The notes beneath the pieces were generated by a model, which worked only from the letters and a program-made list of their open reading frames with translations, was not told the DNA's origin and ran no database searches. 64,000 nucleotides of DNA from Anaeramoeba flamelloides (Eukaryota > Metamonada > Anaeramoebidae). Below, one piece after another: positions 36,070-49,400 of this stretch. Position numbers and translations under genes: made by a program. How positions within the stretch are numbered: position 1 is the stretch's first letter; each line of letters opens with the position of its first letter. The stretch lies in contig JANTQA010000057.1 of the NCBI GenBank assembly GCA_027625915.1, forward strand, positions 6,572,001-6,636,000. Direction: 5' to 3'.

Positions 36070-37690
36070 TGAGGAAGAAGTGTTAAAGTACACTCTAGAT
36101 ACCCTTAGACTTAAATTTCTTTTTATAAATTTAAGCGTAAAATTATAGATTTCACGATTATTGATTAATGGAAATAATCATGAATTATAACAATTTAAAA
36201 TTATTTCATTAATTTTTAATTCTTTTAGTTTGTTATAAGAAATTAAATATATTTTTCATAGGTATGACAGACCCATAAAAAATGATCGAAAAAACTGTTA
36301 GTTCTTTTAATATTTTTGATTGGCTCAAAATTAAACTTTAAAACCATAACTTTGAAAAGTTCAAATGAGTTTTTTGAATAGTAATCCAATTCAAAAAAAA
36401 TTGAAATATCACAGCAAAATTATTTTTTATTGTCTTTCAAAACGTAAATTTGGTTAAACAAAAAAAGTTTTTTTAAGGGAGTTAGTACATTTTTCAAAAT
36501 TTGAAATCAACGATTTATCCGAAACTGGATTATTCAACTCATTTATTAAACTAAATAAAATGATATTTTAATAAAAATAAAAGTGGAAATATATCCTAGT
36601 ATAATATATTTTCATATCAACTAAAAAATGGAATTCAAAATAAAGAAAAAATAAATAAAAATTATTTATTTTTTGATCTTATCGGTAATATTTGGCACTA
36701 TTACTTATTCTTAATTTGGTTTTATTTTTAATTTTTTGTGGGTATACTTTTGTTGTAAAATTCCTTGAGAAATAAATTACTTTTTATTTCTAAAGAATTT
36801 CCAAAATGAAATCAAAATACCTTATTTTCATTTAATTCATCTAATTCTTGATTTGTTCCGAAATATAGGGTATTTATAAATTTCCTCTTCAGAAATATAG
36901 ATACATTGTGTAAATACGTTTGATTTTATAATTATTTATTTTCCATTAAAATTGAGAACTCAAAATAATTTCTGTATCAATGCTTTATTTTTTTCATTTT
37001 GCCTTTCCCAATGAGTTGAATCTTTTAAAACTTTTTTTTGATTCGGAAAATTCAACCACTTTATTTTAATTCTTGGAATAGTATTCTTTATTTTGTGGCT
37101 GTTTGATAAAAATATTTGAAAAAAGAATTGTGAAAGCTAATTTGGAAAAAAAATATTTTCTAAAAAATAATAATAAATAGTAATGGTATTAGAAATTAAA
37201 GGTTATAAATTGTTTGGGCGCATACAAATTAAGAAAATACTAAAAAGAAAATCTTTGAAAATTGAATTTGACTTTTATTTTTTTTTTCATTTTTGATTTC
37301 AACAAATTTATTTGGAAAGGTGATCTTTCGTTTTTGGTGTTCTAAAATAAAATATTTGTTACAAATATACACCTTTTCGAGGTATATTTTTTTGGTTTAC
37401 TTTTGTATTTCATTTTATTCATCGATATAAGCATATTTCCTGATCCAAAACTATATTTTAATAAAACCAAAAATTTATTTAAAAAATGTTCAAATTATCA
37501 AAAAATGAAAGATTCAAATCTGAAATACGATACTTTATTTTTTAAAATTGAGTAGTGAATGATTTTTTGGTTTCAAAGTTTCAATATCTTGTGGGCGCTC
37601 AAAAAAATATTTTTCAGTAATTTTCATACAATTAAAACTTATCAAAATGGTAAAATTAACTTACTTCCTTAAGGAGGAACAATAAACTAA
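36070..37690. repeat. Dispersed repeat A, fullest copy
   Basis: The left part aligns with 4080-5370 and the right part with 12540-13120, both in direct orientation. This copy shows that they belong to one unit of at least 1.6 kb. It lacks any coding frame, and its ends are not resolved. Confidence 0.55.
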
Positions 37691-37924
37691 CAATTAGTAA
37701 CTAAAAATTAGATTACTTGAGTTCTCTTTTGTTGAAATTCTGTTTTAAAATATTTTTTATCATTATCATTTGATTAAAAGTATTTTTTATTTCTGATTGC
37801 CAAAAATCTTGTAATTAAATAATCTACTGTAGATACCTCTATAAAGGCAGTAACAATGAACAAAATAATCCCAAATTTAGACATATTTTTTTAAAAAAAA
37901 TCTTAATACTGTAGTCAAAATTAA

Positions 37925-38120
37925 GCGTATAAAAAAATTTTAATGCGTGTTTCAAAATAAAAAGCATGTGTGTTTTTTTGTTATAGAAGACCAATACATT
38001 AACCAATCAAAGAAACCAGATAATAAAGCCTAAAAAATATGGTATTAGTTTATTAAAGTTCTATTATTTAAAAAGAAATTCAATAAAAAAAGGATCAAAT
38101 TGTAAAATTTATCTCAAAAA
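37925..38120 (+). repeat. Dispersed repeat E, copy 1
   Basis: Direct similarity to 63750-63920, best over 'tttttttgttatagaagacc' and 'aatacatt', then 'atcaaagaaa' and 'aaaaagaaatt'. Non-coding. Confidence 0.6.
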
Positions 38121-40002
38121 ATAGTTTAAATTTTTGAGAAACTTTTAAATATCAAAAAAAAACAAAAAAATTCAAAAAAATTGAGAATATTATTGACAAT
38201 TTTCAACTAATTGCATGTATAATTTAAATTTTATCAATAATAACCAGATCTTTACTTTCAAAATTGATTTGAACTTAGTTATATTATTGGTAGTAGATTA
38301 GATGTTTACTTGGTACAAGAATAAAAAAGGCAGGGATTATTTTTGAAACACAGGTTATAGTATTTGTGTACTCATTATTTTGATCACTTTACTCAGATTT
38401 TTTTAGATATATCAAATATTCTTCAAAATCTTGGAAAATCGATATTTTCCTACTGTGCAGTAATTTCACTGATTGTTAAATATTATATAGTGTAAGGCAA
38501 GTCTATAAATATCGTTTTATATTCTAAAGGATGAAGATTAAAGGTAAACAAAGTTGATTTTGAGTTTTTATGGTTTTATCAGAGAATTCCTTAAATATTA
38601 TATATCAATAATTTGTTTTCAATCAAAAATCCAAAAAGAATCTAAAATTGAAATCTTCTGGATTGAGCTAAATTGACATTCTATAAAATCATTTTTATAG
38701 ATGATAAATTATATTAAATATTTCCAGAGACTAAAATATCAATACTGATAAATTACAATTTATATTTGGAAATTGTTACTTGATTTTCCTTTTTGAAATT
38801 ATTCTGATCAAGCTTTGAATAAAGCATTTTATGTGGTCAAGTGTTAAGAAACTCTGTAAAATTAGTTGTTCTTCAACATCTTCTTTGTTGTGGACTTTTT
38901 GATAAGTAACAGTTTGAAGATTTATAAAAATGGAAATTGAACTAAAATTTTTTTGAAATTTATTAGAATTTATCAGTAAAATTGTAGAAGAAAAATAATT
39001 TAGAAAGACAAACTATTAATATCAATAAGAGAATTGGAAAAGTGTTTATTTTTTCTTCTCTATTGTTAGAACAATAAAAAAACAATATTTTCATGTTTTA
39101 CAGCAAATCCCAAAAATTCATTCGATAACTCACTTTTAGAACATCCAACTCCTCATCTATTTGACCACCGTTCCTAATATTAAAGTCTGAAAATCTTTTT
39201 AGAATCAAGTAAAACATATTAGACACACATTAGAAAAAATTTCTTTGAAAAATGTCTAAAAAACGGAAAAAAAACAATTTTTAGTTACATTTTTCCAATC
39301 ATCAGAGTTATTTTCATAAACATGTTTGAAATGTTCTATTTTATTCAAGAAGAAAGTAAATGAGCTATCAGTTTCAAAATATTTTTTAATTCGTTCTTTT
39401 TTATCGAAAAAAATAAACATGTTTTTGGTTATTTTACTGATTTTCATAAATTGCCAACTCAATTCAAAATTCACTTCATTCATTTTTCCACAAAAGCATC
39501 TATGAAAGGTGTAATACACAACAAATTCGTTGGTGAAAATACCACCATTTTCATAAGAAGAAATTATACTTATTTAAAAATTTATCAAATAAAATGTTTA
39601 GATATCTTATTTTGCTTTATTTTCAAGTTTCTGGAAAAACAATTTGGTTTACTCAATTATTTCTTTTTGTCTTAACAACATCACTATTCAAAAGGCATTA
39701 CAACTAAACTTATTTGCAGTTTTAAATCACTTTTACTTATATGGAAAAATAACTTTTTAAAAAGAATATATTTCATAATTTAATTAAGAAAAAAAGTCCC
39801 AAACATCCTTTTTTGCTTTTGACAGAATAAGTTTTAATTCATGCAAACATTCACTTTTTGGAATAACTGAAGTGCGGTTATACAATCCACTTTCATTCTT
39901 GTCAGGTCAACAGTTTGGAAATAAAACTTTATACTTGAATCGATAAAAATTTGTCACTTTTCCAGTGAAATCCCACAAAATATTTCCATAATTTAATAAA
40001 CA

Positions 40003-41519
40003 ATGGCAAGGTTACAATCAAAAAACCAATACTATGACTTTAGGTTAGTTGATGATGTCGAGAAAACAATAAGTTTTAATTTTTTCTTATTTATTATGGT
40101 TAAATTAGAATTCACGATGTACAAAAGTAAGTTAGTTGGTAAAATAAATGATTTTTGTCCTTTCCAAGAAGATCAAAAAGAAAAATAAATAATAACTTTT
40201 TCTCAAAAACAATAGAGATCCATTCTTGTCTGTTCGTGACTAAATTTGATTAGTGGACACTTACTTTGATTTAAAAAACAGAAAACAAAAGATGTACAAG
40301 TGAAAATAATCAATAAAATTCAATCTGAACAAAAAAATAAGAAGAAATAAAAAGTCGACTTAGTTTTTGAAACCATTTATTTTTATCGACTACAGAATCC
40401 AAAATGCAAAAATATCTAACAATCAGAGAAGATTTCAGACGAGATGGCTTAGCAGCGCATTTTTTAGTCAACGCTATGATGATGAAGCACGTTGCAAAGT
40501 CCATACCTGGCAATATTTTACAGATCGGCTATCCGATGATTTGTGAGGAAGAGTTTTTGAAATGCAAGCAGATGCTGGACGAGATGACTGATCTTGATAT
40601 CGAGCCTGGGCTTGTTGGGCATGCGCTGAAGAGGCATATCGACATCTGTACACAGCTGATCAAGCACCACCCAAAGGCCTCCTGTTCAACGTTTGTTCCC
40701 ATTTCAAGTCCCATGATTAAGCAAGTTTTCCGAAACGATTCTGATTACGATGTACTGCAACGCGCGATCGCAATGGTCAAACTGTTCAAAAAATCGTGTT
40801 CCTTTTACAACAACCCCATCGATGTTGCGCTCGTTGACTCTACAAACCACAAGGATCCCAACATTGTGAGGAAAAATGCGCTTTTCACGGAGGGGCTTTT
40901 GGAAGCGGGTGCAAGGCGAGTGATCATCTGCGACTCGCAGGGGATGTCTACCCCCTCGCAAATTGAGGAAATTTTTTCCAATTTGAAGCCCTTTATGGAT
41001 CACGTCGAGTTCCACCCTCATAACGACAACGGGAACGGGATGAAAAATTTGAAAACGGTGATTGCAATGGGCTGCAAGTACGCTGGAACAGCATTTTTCA
41101 ACTCTGGGGAAAGGAACACCATGCTCGACCCACGCGAGTTGTTAGCAAACGGGATCAAAATAAAGTTCAATCGTAAAGAATTCGACAATTTCCTTTATGC
41201 CTATTGCAAACAGTTGCCCTATACACCCCAGGGGTGCACAGAAACCGTTTTTGGTAACAAGCTCATCGTCACAGGAACCTGCTATAGATTGTTGGGCCAA
41301 AATTCGAAAATACCAATCAAATTCGGATTCACATCTGATCGCTTAATTGTCTCCAAAATGTTGAACATTGACCACAAATACGTGCCCAGGGAATTGGTCC
41401 AATACGGCAAGAAAAAATTATTGGAACAAAACAAATTAGTCTTTACAAAGGAGGAATTAATCAAAGTTTTCGAAGACTATGATCAAAATTTATTAAAGCC
41501 TTACCAAGACTGGGTTTAA
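40003..41519 (+). CDS. DRE-TIM metallolyase-like enzyme (HMGL/isopropylmalate synthase fold)
   Basis: The main exon 40396-41519 is certain from ATG 40404 on. A short first exon, 40003-40072 (MARLQSKNQYYDFRLVDDVE), probably joins it in frame across a 323-bp intron (donor GTTTTA, acceptor TACAG), giving 397 residues. Visible fold signatures are TIREDFRRDG near the start, ILQIGYP, CDSQGM, the metal-binding HPHNDN (His230 and His232 in the joined protein) and the GERN segment near 261. The family uses a divalent metal to make or break carbon-carbon bonds with acyl-CoA or oxo-acid substrates (HMG-CoA lyase, isopropylmalate, homocitrate and citramalate synthases). The substrate cannot be read here. 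The Asp that opens the usual D-x-x-L-R-D motif is not visible. GC content is well above the surroundings. Bacterial origin is possible but untested. If the first exon is wrong, the protein is 371 residues from 40404. Confidence 0.8.
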
Positions 41520-43239
41520 CTTGAAATATTTGTTTTGTTTAAGATTCCCTAACCCTTTGGTAAATCTGCTTTTTTGCCAATTTTTGATTTTTGATTTTCA
41601 CTTTTCTCTTTAAGGGACTGGTAACCATAATAAAAAATATTATTGTAAATTTAACAGCAAATTCAAAAAAAAATTTACCGCATCTTAAATTGAAAAATAA
41701 AGAAAAAATATCATTAATACAAATTCCTTGACTTGCCTTAAATGCTATTTTCTGAAATAAATTATTATTTAACAAAGTTTTTCTTTTTTTTTTTCGATTT
41801 TTACACAAGTTCAAAATTTTAGAAACAATTTAAACTGTTCAAACAATAATAATATTACAGGAATAGAAATATAAATGAAATCATTAAATTTTAAAGGAAT
41901 TTTTGGTTAATTTCATAAAATAAAATTTTGTGCTTTGAAATTTCAATAAAATTTCATTGGATGATTTTTGACAAAATTAAATGAAAATTTCAGGAAACAT
42001 TCATCATAAAATCCTCAAATTGTCATTTAAAATTATTATATGATTTTTTTTAATGAGATTATAGTGCAATTTTAACTTTAATTTTTGAAATATTTGTTAT
42101 CATTTGGTTTGTTAAAAAAATATTGATATGATATATGGTTAGCACCACTTTTAAATACCAACTTTGAACAGATATTTAAGACACACAATTTTTTTTTTTC
42201 AATTAAGTGGTATTAATCGGTATTCTAGACAAAGAGATCTTGTAAAACAAAAAAAATCAGTATAAATATGTTTTAATTTTGATATTTTTATATCTTAAAT
42301 CCGTTTAAAGTTTTATCTTCTAAATTTGAATTGACTATAATGTAAATATTATTTAATTACATGTTTTCAAAACTATTAGAATTGAGATTTTTTTTTTTAA
42401 ACTTTTATTTTTTGCAAATTACTCTTAAAGTTGTTGGTGTTTTTAATCCACCTTTTTGAGTAGTTTTTTACATAGTCGGTAAAAGGGATAAAAATTATTA
42501 GAAGAATTGAAACCCTTGTAATGATAAAATATTAAACAAAATTTGTTATTATGATTAAATCTTATAGAACCCAAGCAGATTCTGTAACAGAATTGAAGCT
42601 TACTAAAGCATTTCGAGAGGTTTGATACCAAACCAGGAGAGAGATACCATCTCATAAAACATTCACACCCAGGTTTTAATTGTACTGGGTTAAGATTTTC
42701 CAGTTATAATTGTATATTCTGTGATTTTCTGAAAGCAAGTTTTGAAAAACCTGAAAAAAACAGTGTAGGAAATTCCAAAAACTAAATAAAAATAAAAAAA
42801 AAATTCAAAAATATAATAAAATCAAAATAATATCAAATTAAAACAATTAGAAAACTTCAAAAAAAAATAACTCTTATTAAAGGAAAATAACATATTATAG
42901 ATCTTATATATTGAAAAATTTCGAATTTCAAAAATGTATATTAACATATTTCATTAAATCCACATTATGTTAAATTGTGAATCAACTTTTTATAAAAATA
43001 TCTGATACTGGTAATCCATAAATTGCTGACAGAAAAAGAAATGACACAAAGCCCAGTTGACATCCCAGGTATATACAAATAAAACATTTTAATTAATTTT
43101 ACCTTTTTATATCTTATTTTTTTCAACAATTAATTTTTTCTTACTTTGATTCTGCTTTATTATTTTTTTTTTTTGACCAAAAAAGAAATATTATTTTTAT
43201 TTTATAAAAAAACCCTAAATTCAAATGGTAACTTTATTA

Positions 43240-43640
43240 CAGCTGTTCGAAGGCTACCATGAATTTTTATATGAATCAAATTTTGATGCTGATATAGATT
43301 TTTAAAAAGTTGGATATGAGGATAAGAGAGCTCATATTGAAAAAAAATTTTCACAAATGAACTTTTTTCAAAAATTTTCTAGTGATAAGATCAAAAATAT
43401 TTTGGGTATTTCAAGAGAAACTTTCAAGTGGCATCTCAACATATTTTCCAGGTTTGAAGTAATTTAGGGATCTGAAAATTAATTTTTTTAAAATCAGAAA
43501 AAATTCTTGAATATCAGCTGATTTAGGAATTTTTTTTTTTCAATATGAGCTTTCTTATTCTCATATCCAACTTTTGAAAAATCTATATCAGCACCAAAAT
43601 TTGATTCATATAAAAATTCATGGTAGCCTTGGAAAGACTG
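43240..43640. mobile_element. Long-hairpin MITE (401 bp), CAG...TTCCAAGGC family, copy 2
   Basis: The ends CAGCTGTTCGAAGGCTACCA and (reverse complement) CAGTCTTTCCAAGGCTACCA are flanked by TA (43238-43239 and 43641-43642). The arms are about 120 bp or more, through 'tatatgaatcaaattttg' and 'gttggatatga'. The terminal sequence is shared with 24280-24726, but the interior differs, so they are relatives and not copies of one master. Confidence 0.85.
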
Positions 43641-44329
43641 TATAACTAACAGGAAAAAAAAAATAAATTTTTGTTTTTTATAAAGTGACTTGAAGTACCG
43701 TATAGAGTCAATTTTTTTTTAAAATTTTGAAATAAAAAGAAAATTTAAGAAATTTTACTGTTTATTTCCGAAATGAAAAAAAAAAAAAAACTAAACTAAA
43801 GGTACTTTTCTTGAGGCTGTCCGTTTTATCTGTTAAGTTTTCTAGGTTTTTTTGAGATCATTTAAGTTATTTGTGAAGTTTTCTAGTTTTTTTTTTACTT
43901 TTTGAAATTAACACAAAATTTAAATAAATTTTCTGTTTATTTTGAAAAGTAAAAAAAAACCTAACTAAAATCTATTGATTATCCAAATAAAATAGAAAAC
44001 TCAAAAAACCTAAGGAAAATCTATTGATTTGCCAAATAAAGGGAAAACTCAAGAAAAGTTAATGGCGTGGTTTTCAAATATTTAAAAAAAATAGAGTAAA
44101 ATCATTGATTTACCTCATTTTTTAAAACTAAAGAAAACTTAACGAAAGTTCCGCATGTGCCGTCAAGTGTCTTGGTTTTTATTTAATTCTAGAAATAAAC
44201 GAAAAATTAAATAATTTTTCAGTATATTTAAAAGATGAAAAAAGAAACGAAAGAGGGTAGTTTAGAAGTGTCATAAAGTGTCTCAGTTTTCCAGTATTCA
44301 AAAGAATAAGAAATTAAACCGCAATTCAA

Positions 44330-44640
44330 AATTTTTAACACACCAAAATTCAATTTGTGAAAAAAAAAACTTATTTAATCAATTCAAGAAGATTTACCAA
44401 ATTAGAACCATTCACTAATTGAAATGTTAACACTTCTTCATAAATTACAATACTCCTAAAACAATTAATAAATAATTATCAATACAAATAAATGAAGGGT
44501 GTGTTAAAAATTTTGGAGAGAGCAAAACAAAAAAATACATTAGTAAATATGTTGAAATTCTATTAGGATTATTGATCGATCAAAGGTTAGATACTACCAA
44601 CATATTTTATTTGAGTTCTTCTATTTTGAACAACTTGACT
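44330..44640 (+). repeat. Dispersed repeat G, copy 1
   Basis: Matches 56825-57130 in inverted orientation. Shared blocks include 'gggtgtgttaaaaatttt', 'gagagcaaaacaaaaaaata', 'tgatcgatc' and 'atttgagttcttctatt'. Non-coding. Confidence 0.7.
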
Positions 44641-46437
44641 TTAACCATAATATCAATTGCTGAAAAAAAATTTTGATCCAAAGAAACAAATTACGTAATT
44701 CAAACAATGAAATCAAAACAAAAACTAAAAGATGAAAAAATGATTTTCATATTTTAGAAAAATCAAAATTATCTCCAATTTCAATGAAATTGTATTATTG
44801 TGATTGTTTGGAACGTTTTAGCTGTGTGTAAAATTTTGAATTTTAGTTTATCTTTGATTTTACTCAATTCTTTTAAATCTTAAAAAAAACTAACATCAAT
44901 TTTTCACTTTTTATTTAATTTCGAAAAAAAATTTATTTTCGATCAAAACAAAAATTAAAAAAAAAAATAATGGCAAACTGAGGGTGATTTTCTTGAATCA
45001 CATCACTACACGAATAATAAAGTTATCTTTTGGTTTTTTTATTTATGAATTCAATTTGTATATATGGTCTTTCTAAATTTTTAGAATTGAGTTTATTTTC
45101 ACATTATTCCAAAAAAACTGTTCTTTTTTTTTTTCACTATGAAAAATCAAAATCTCATTCCCAATATAGAAAATATCCTTTCGAAAGAAAATCAATTCAT
45201 ATCTTAAATAACATAATCTAATAAATAATATTTCCTTTGTAAAAAAATTATAATAATTATTTTAGACCTAGATAAAACAATATATTTGTTTATTAATCGA
45301 ATTTTTCAACACAATATTGATATTTTTTATACATAAATCAAAAAAAAGGTTATTTTTATAATTTTAAATCTCTTAGAAAGTAATCAACAAATTCAAAATA
45401 AACTTTGAAATACCACTTTTTAATGCTAGTTGAAATTATTCCAAATAAAATACAGAATTTTTAAAAAATAAAATTGACTAAATCAGAAGGTTTTTGGGAT
45501 TTTTTATTCTTTCTGTTCTGTTAAGGTCTATTAACTATCAAGTTCTCATAGAGAGTATATTTTATTAATTGTAGAAATATTTAATTTTATTATGTAATTT
45601 GTAAATATTTACCAATAGTTGACCTAAATAAAAAAAAAACAAAAAAAAGTGGATTAATACCTTTTTAGATATATTTAAACGATAATACAAATCAATGCTT
45701 TAAAGCATATAACAAAAAAAAACAAACATTTTGCTTCCTAAAAAAAATTATTTTAATTCTTCGATATCAGATCATAATCACTTTAATGTAGACAAACATT
45801 TGATATTTTTGAATATTACAATTCCCTCAAATATCTTTCCTCAAACTTTTTGAAAATAGAAAACGAGAAAAAAACTGTTTTATTTTCGAGTTGACTATTT
45901 GAATTTTTGTGAGGTTATGATCTTTTGAATCAATTGCATGAAAGTATTGAAAAACTTTGTAACTTAATTTATCATATTTACTTTTTTTTGTTAAAGAGAT
46001 CCTAGAATATTTCGAGTTTTTTGGATTGTTTTTATTGGAACTGGTTAGAATCTTAATACTGTTACTATAATTTTTTATCCAATCCCAAATAGATTTTTTA
46101 TGGTTATTTGAATGTTGTCAATAACAAGAAGGAGAATTCTTTATACTGGTTTTTTTACTAGTAAACCCGCTCCGTTAATATGAATAAAAATTTGCAGTGT
46201 AGAATTGACCCTTAAAAAGAAAATCTCATTTTTACTCTTAAGCGAATTGTGTTACTGTTGTTTTTATCATCTTCCAAATCTAAAATCAATTTCAAAAAGC
46301 ACTTATTCAAACCACCAATAATAAAGTCTGTCTATCTCATTTTCAATTTCTAATTCAGAAACTTTTGGAGAGATTTTAACGAATGTTATTTTTTCTTTTT
46401 TTTTAACCTTTTCCAATAATCTTAAAAATAAACCAAA

Positions 46438-49400
46438 ATGTCATTTTACACACTTGAAGAGCAGCTTGGAACACGTTTTTCATGGAATATCTTCCCAAAC
46501 ACGTCCGAGTTAGAAAATTCTCTTGTTGTACCGATCTCTTGTCTATATACGCCACTGCATAAAGTAAAAGATCTGCAACCAGTTCCTTACAATCCTTTGC
46601 AGTGTGTGAATTGTCGTAATATCATCAACCCATTTTCCGAGGTAGATTTCAAAATCAAAACATGGTCTTGTCCTTTTTGTTCACAACGGAACAAATTCCC
46701 TGTGCAGTACCATTCAATCTCACCACAAAACCTACCTGCTGAACTGCTGCAAGACAAAGCTCTAATCGAGTACATCCTACCAAACCAAAACTTGAACAAG
46801 GAAAAAAATACAATCCACCAATTCCCAACTTTCCTTTTTGTCGTCGATCTATGTACAACAGAAAAGGAATTAAAGGCACTGAAAGAAAGCATTCTAGAGG
46901 TTGTTGGCAATCTGAACCCAAATTGTTTGATTGGGCTAATAACTGTCGGCAAAGATATCAATGTTTATGATCTTGCTTTTGTGGAGTGTCCCAAATCTTA
47001 CTTATTTTCTGGCAGCAAACAAATTACAACAGACGAGATCGAAGATTCTTTAAGGATAAGTAAGGAACCTTTTTTTTGTTTTGATTTTTTTTTTTTTTTT
47101 TTTTTTAATTTTTTCGGTAATTTCTCTTCCAATTTGTCCCAAATCAAACTTGCTTTATTATCCAACAAAAAATATTTGTTTACAAGAAACCAATTTTGAA
47201 ACAGATCAACAAATAATGAAACTGCCTGTGTTTCTGTTTTCTTTATTGGTAATAAACTTTTCTTCATCCGTCTTCAATTATTGAGAAAAATAGCAATAGC
47301 TTTTTGGATTATGGAAAAAGAAAAAGAAATTGCTTGAGAAAAGAACTTTTTTATCAAACCTTGGGAAAGGTGTTTCAGGTTCTGGTAACCAGAAAAAAAA
47401 TATTCAAACGGATTTTACAACAAATATCAAAAAATTATACCTACAACTCGAATTTTCATATTAAAGTAAAAATCAAAGTAAAAAAAATCCCAGACTCCCT
47501 TTGAAAGATATTTTCAGAAAATAATTATTGTTTTTAAAAAGTTTAGATATATTTGGTTCATTTTAAAAAGTTCAAAATTCTTATTATTTTCAAATTATTT
47601 CAATTTAAATTATTTTCTCAAAAGAAGAAAAGAAATCTTATTCTCTGTCGAACATCTGACAAAAAATACCCTTTAAAAATAAAACAACTAAGTTTTGAAA
47701 TAACTTGTTATAAAAAATCTACTTTAGACAAAAAATTACAATAATTAGTTAAGGGATTAGCGTCTACCAAGGAGAAGCCTAGGATCAAAGTATGTTGTTA
47801 TTGGGGTGTAATCACATTCGTGCTACATGGTTCACATTTCTCTAAAAAATCGATTTATCAAGTAGTAATATTTGTTGATCCTCATCAATTAGAAATGATC
47901 TATGTATTAGTAAAAAAACCTACAATTTCAGAATAAAATCTGCATTTCGCCATAAATTTAAAGGTTGAATTATCAATATTCAGACGACAAAGTCATAAAA
48001 TATCTATCTTAAATTTGTCATGAAATGTAGATTCGTTATTAAAAAATTCGTTTTTTTAAAAAATTTAATAATTAATGAATAAATGTTTTTGACAAATTAT
48101 TTCTCAAACATGAAAATATATTGATGCTACAAGTAGCTTTATCAAAAGCAAACAAAACTAATCAGTCTTTGTGCTTTTATGTTGATGATTATTGAGTTAA
48201 TCTTTAAAATTCAAAAATTAAAAAAATAGTTACTTTATGAAGTTCTAAATCTAAATTATTAAATACCAGAATACTGTTATTATTTTGGGTTTCTATTTTT
48301 AGATTTGGAAAAGGAATTAAAAAAAATTTTTTTCAAAATGTAACTTTTTTAATAGTGATCATTAGTAAAAAATGTAATAATTTATTGTTCAATAAGATTT
48401 ATTATAGATTTTTTAGAGTTACAGAAACTATTTGAGCCATAGTGCACTAATATCATTTACACCCAATTACAGCATACTTTGATTATAGAGAAATCTAGGG
48501 TGACGCTAATCCCTTAAAACTTGAAAAAAATTCAAATCATTTCTTTTTTCAAAGAACAATTCAAATCAATTTTTTCTGTTTATTGAACAGAAAAATCAGA
48601 GAAAAACAAACCAGACAATTAAATTAAAAAAACACTCAAATACTTTATTAAAATTTGGAAAATTAAAGATAAAATATAAAGAACTACTTATTAATTATTG
48701 ATTAGAAATAATTGGATAATTAATAACCCACAATTTTAATTATTTCAGTGGATTATTAATAATCCAAGGATTAAAAGCAACAATAGAATTTTAATGATTA
48801 TTTCTCAATATTTTATATTTTTTCAAACAAATAAAATTGAATTCAAATTAATGATTAAAATAAAAAACAATAAATCAATATATTCGAAAATTTGACGATA
48901 TCTTTTTTGATTTACTCCAAAGTTAAAAAAATTGCGATATTACTATCAAATCGTGATATTACGTAAAATCGCAAGAATCAATATGATCACGATCATTTGC
49001 ATTTGTGATTTTTTTTTTTTTGCTTATACCATGCTGAGCCATATTGGTTAAAGAAATATTCTATAGTAATGTAATACGTTTCGTTTAATGTTCATTTTCT
49101 TCAGCAATTCATTTTTATCTTCATTATCAACAATCTTAAAATCACAATATTTGATTTTCTTGAGATCTTTTTTCCATTAAAATTCCTATTTTTTTCATTT
49201 TTTTACGTCCCCATATGAAGTGATTGACATCGTTAATTTTTTTTCTACAAAATGGGGCATATTTTGAAATCTACTTCCCTTTTCCGTGTTTGTATGTGTT
49301 TCTATTTAAACCATTTGAAAGTGGATTTTAGTTTGAAGATTGCTTGCTGATGATTTCAAGTTTAGGTAGGATTGTTTTTCCGTCAAATTGTCTGGAAATT

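Larger units (their letters stand above)
34483..40002. other. 5.5-kb intergenic region, repeat-rich
   Basis: No supported gene. The frames at 39256-39519 and 39451-39675 overlap on opposite strands and lack recognisable domains. It contains a TA/TG microsatellite, repeat B copy 1 (34735-35010), the fullest copy of repeat A (36070-37690) and repeat E copy 1 (37925-38120). Confidence 0.6.
41520..46437. other. 4.9-kb intergenic region
   Basis: No supported gene. The frame at 42443-42655 (minus) overlaps a slightly GC-richer patch but shows no domain. It contains a hairpin element (43240-43640), a tract with recurring 'aaacctaac'-type motifs (about 43780-44300) and repeat G copy 1 (44330-44640). 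Confidence 0.6.

Noticed and set aside
39256-39675. Overlapping frames on both strands near 39.4 kb
   Set aside because: Neither has a recognisable motif, and the overlap region reads open both ways, as often happens by chance in AT-rich DNA with few CG words.
42443-42740. Possible tRNA or small RNA near 'cccaggttttaattgtactgggtt'
   Set aside because: There is a short stem, but no cloverleaf, no T-arm consensus and no acceptor stem could be built.
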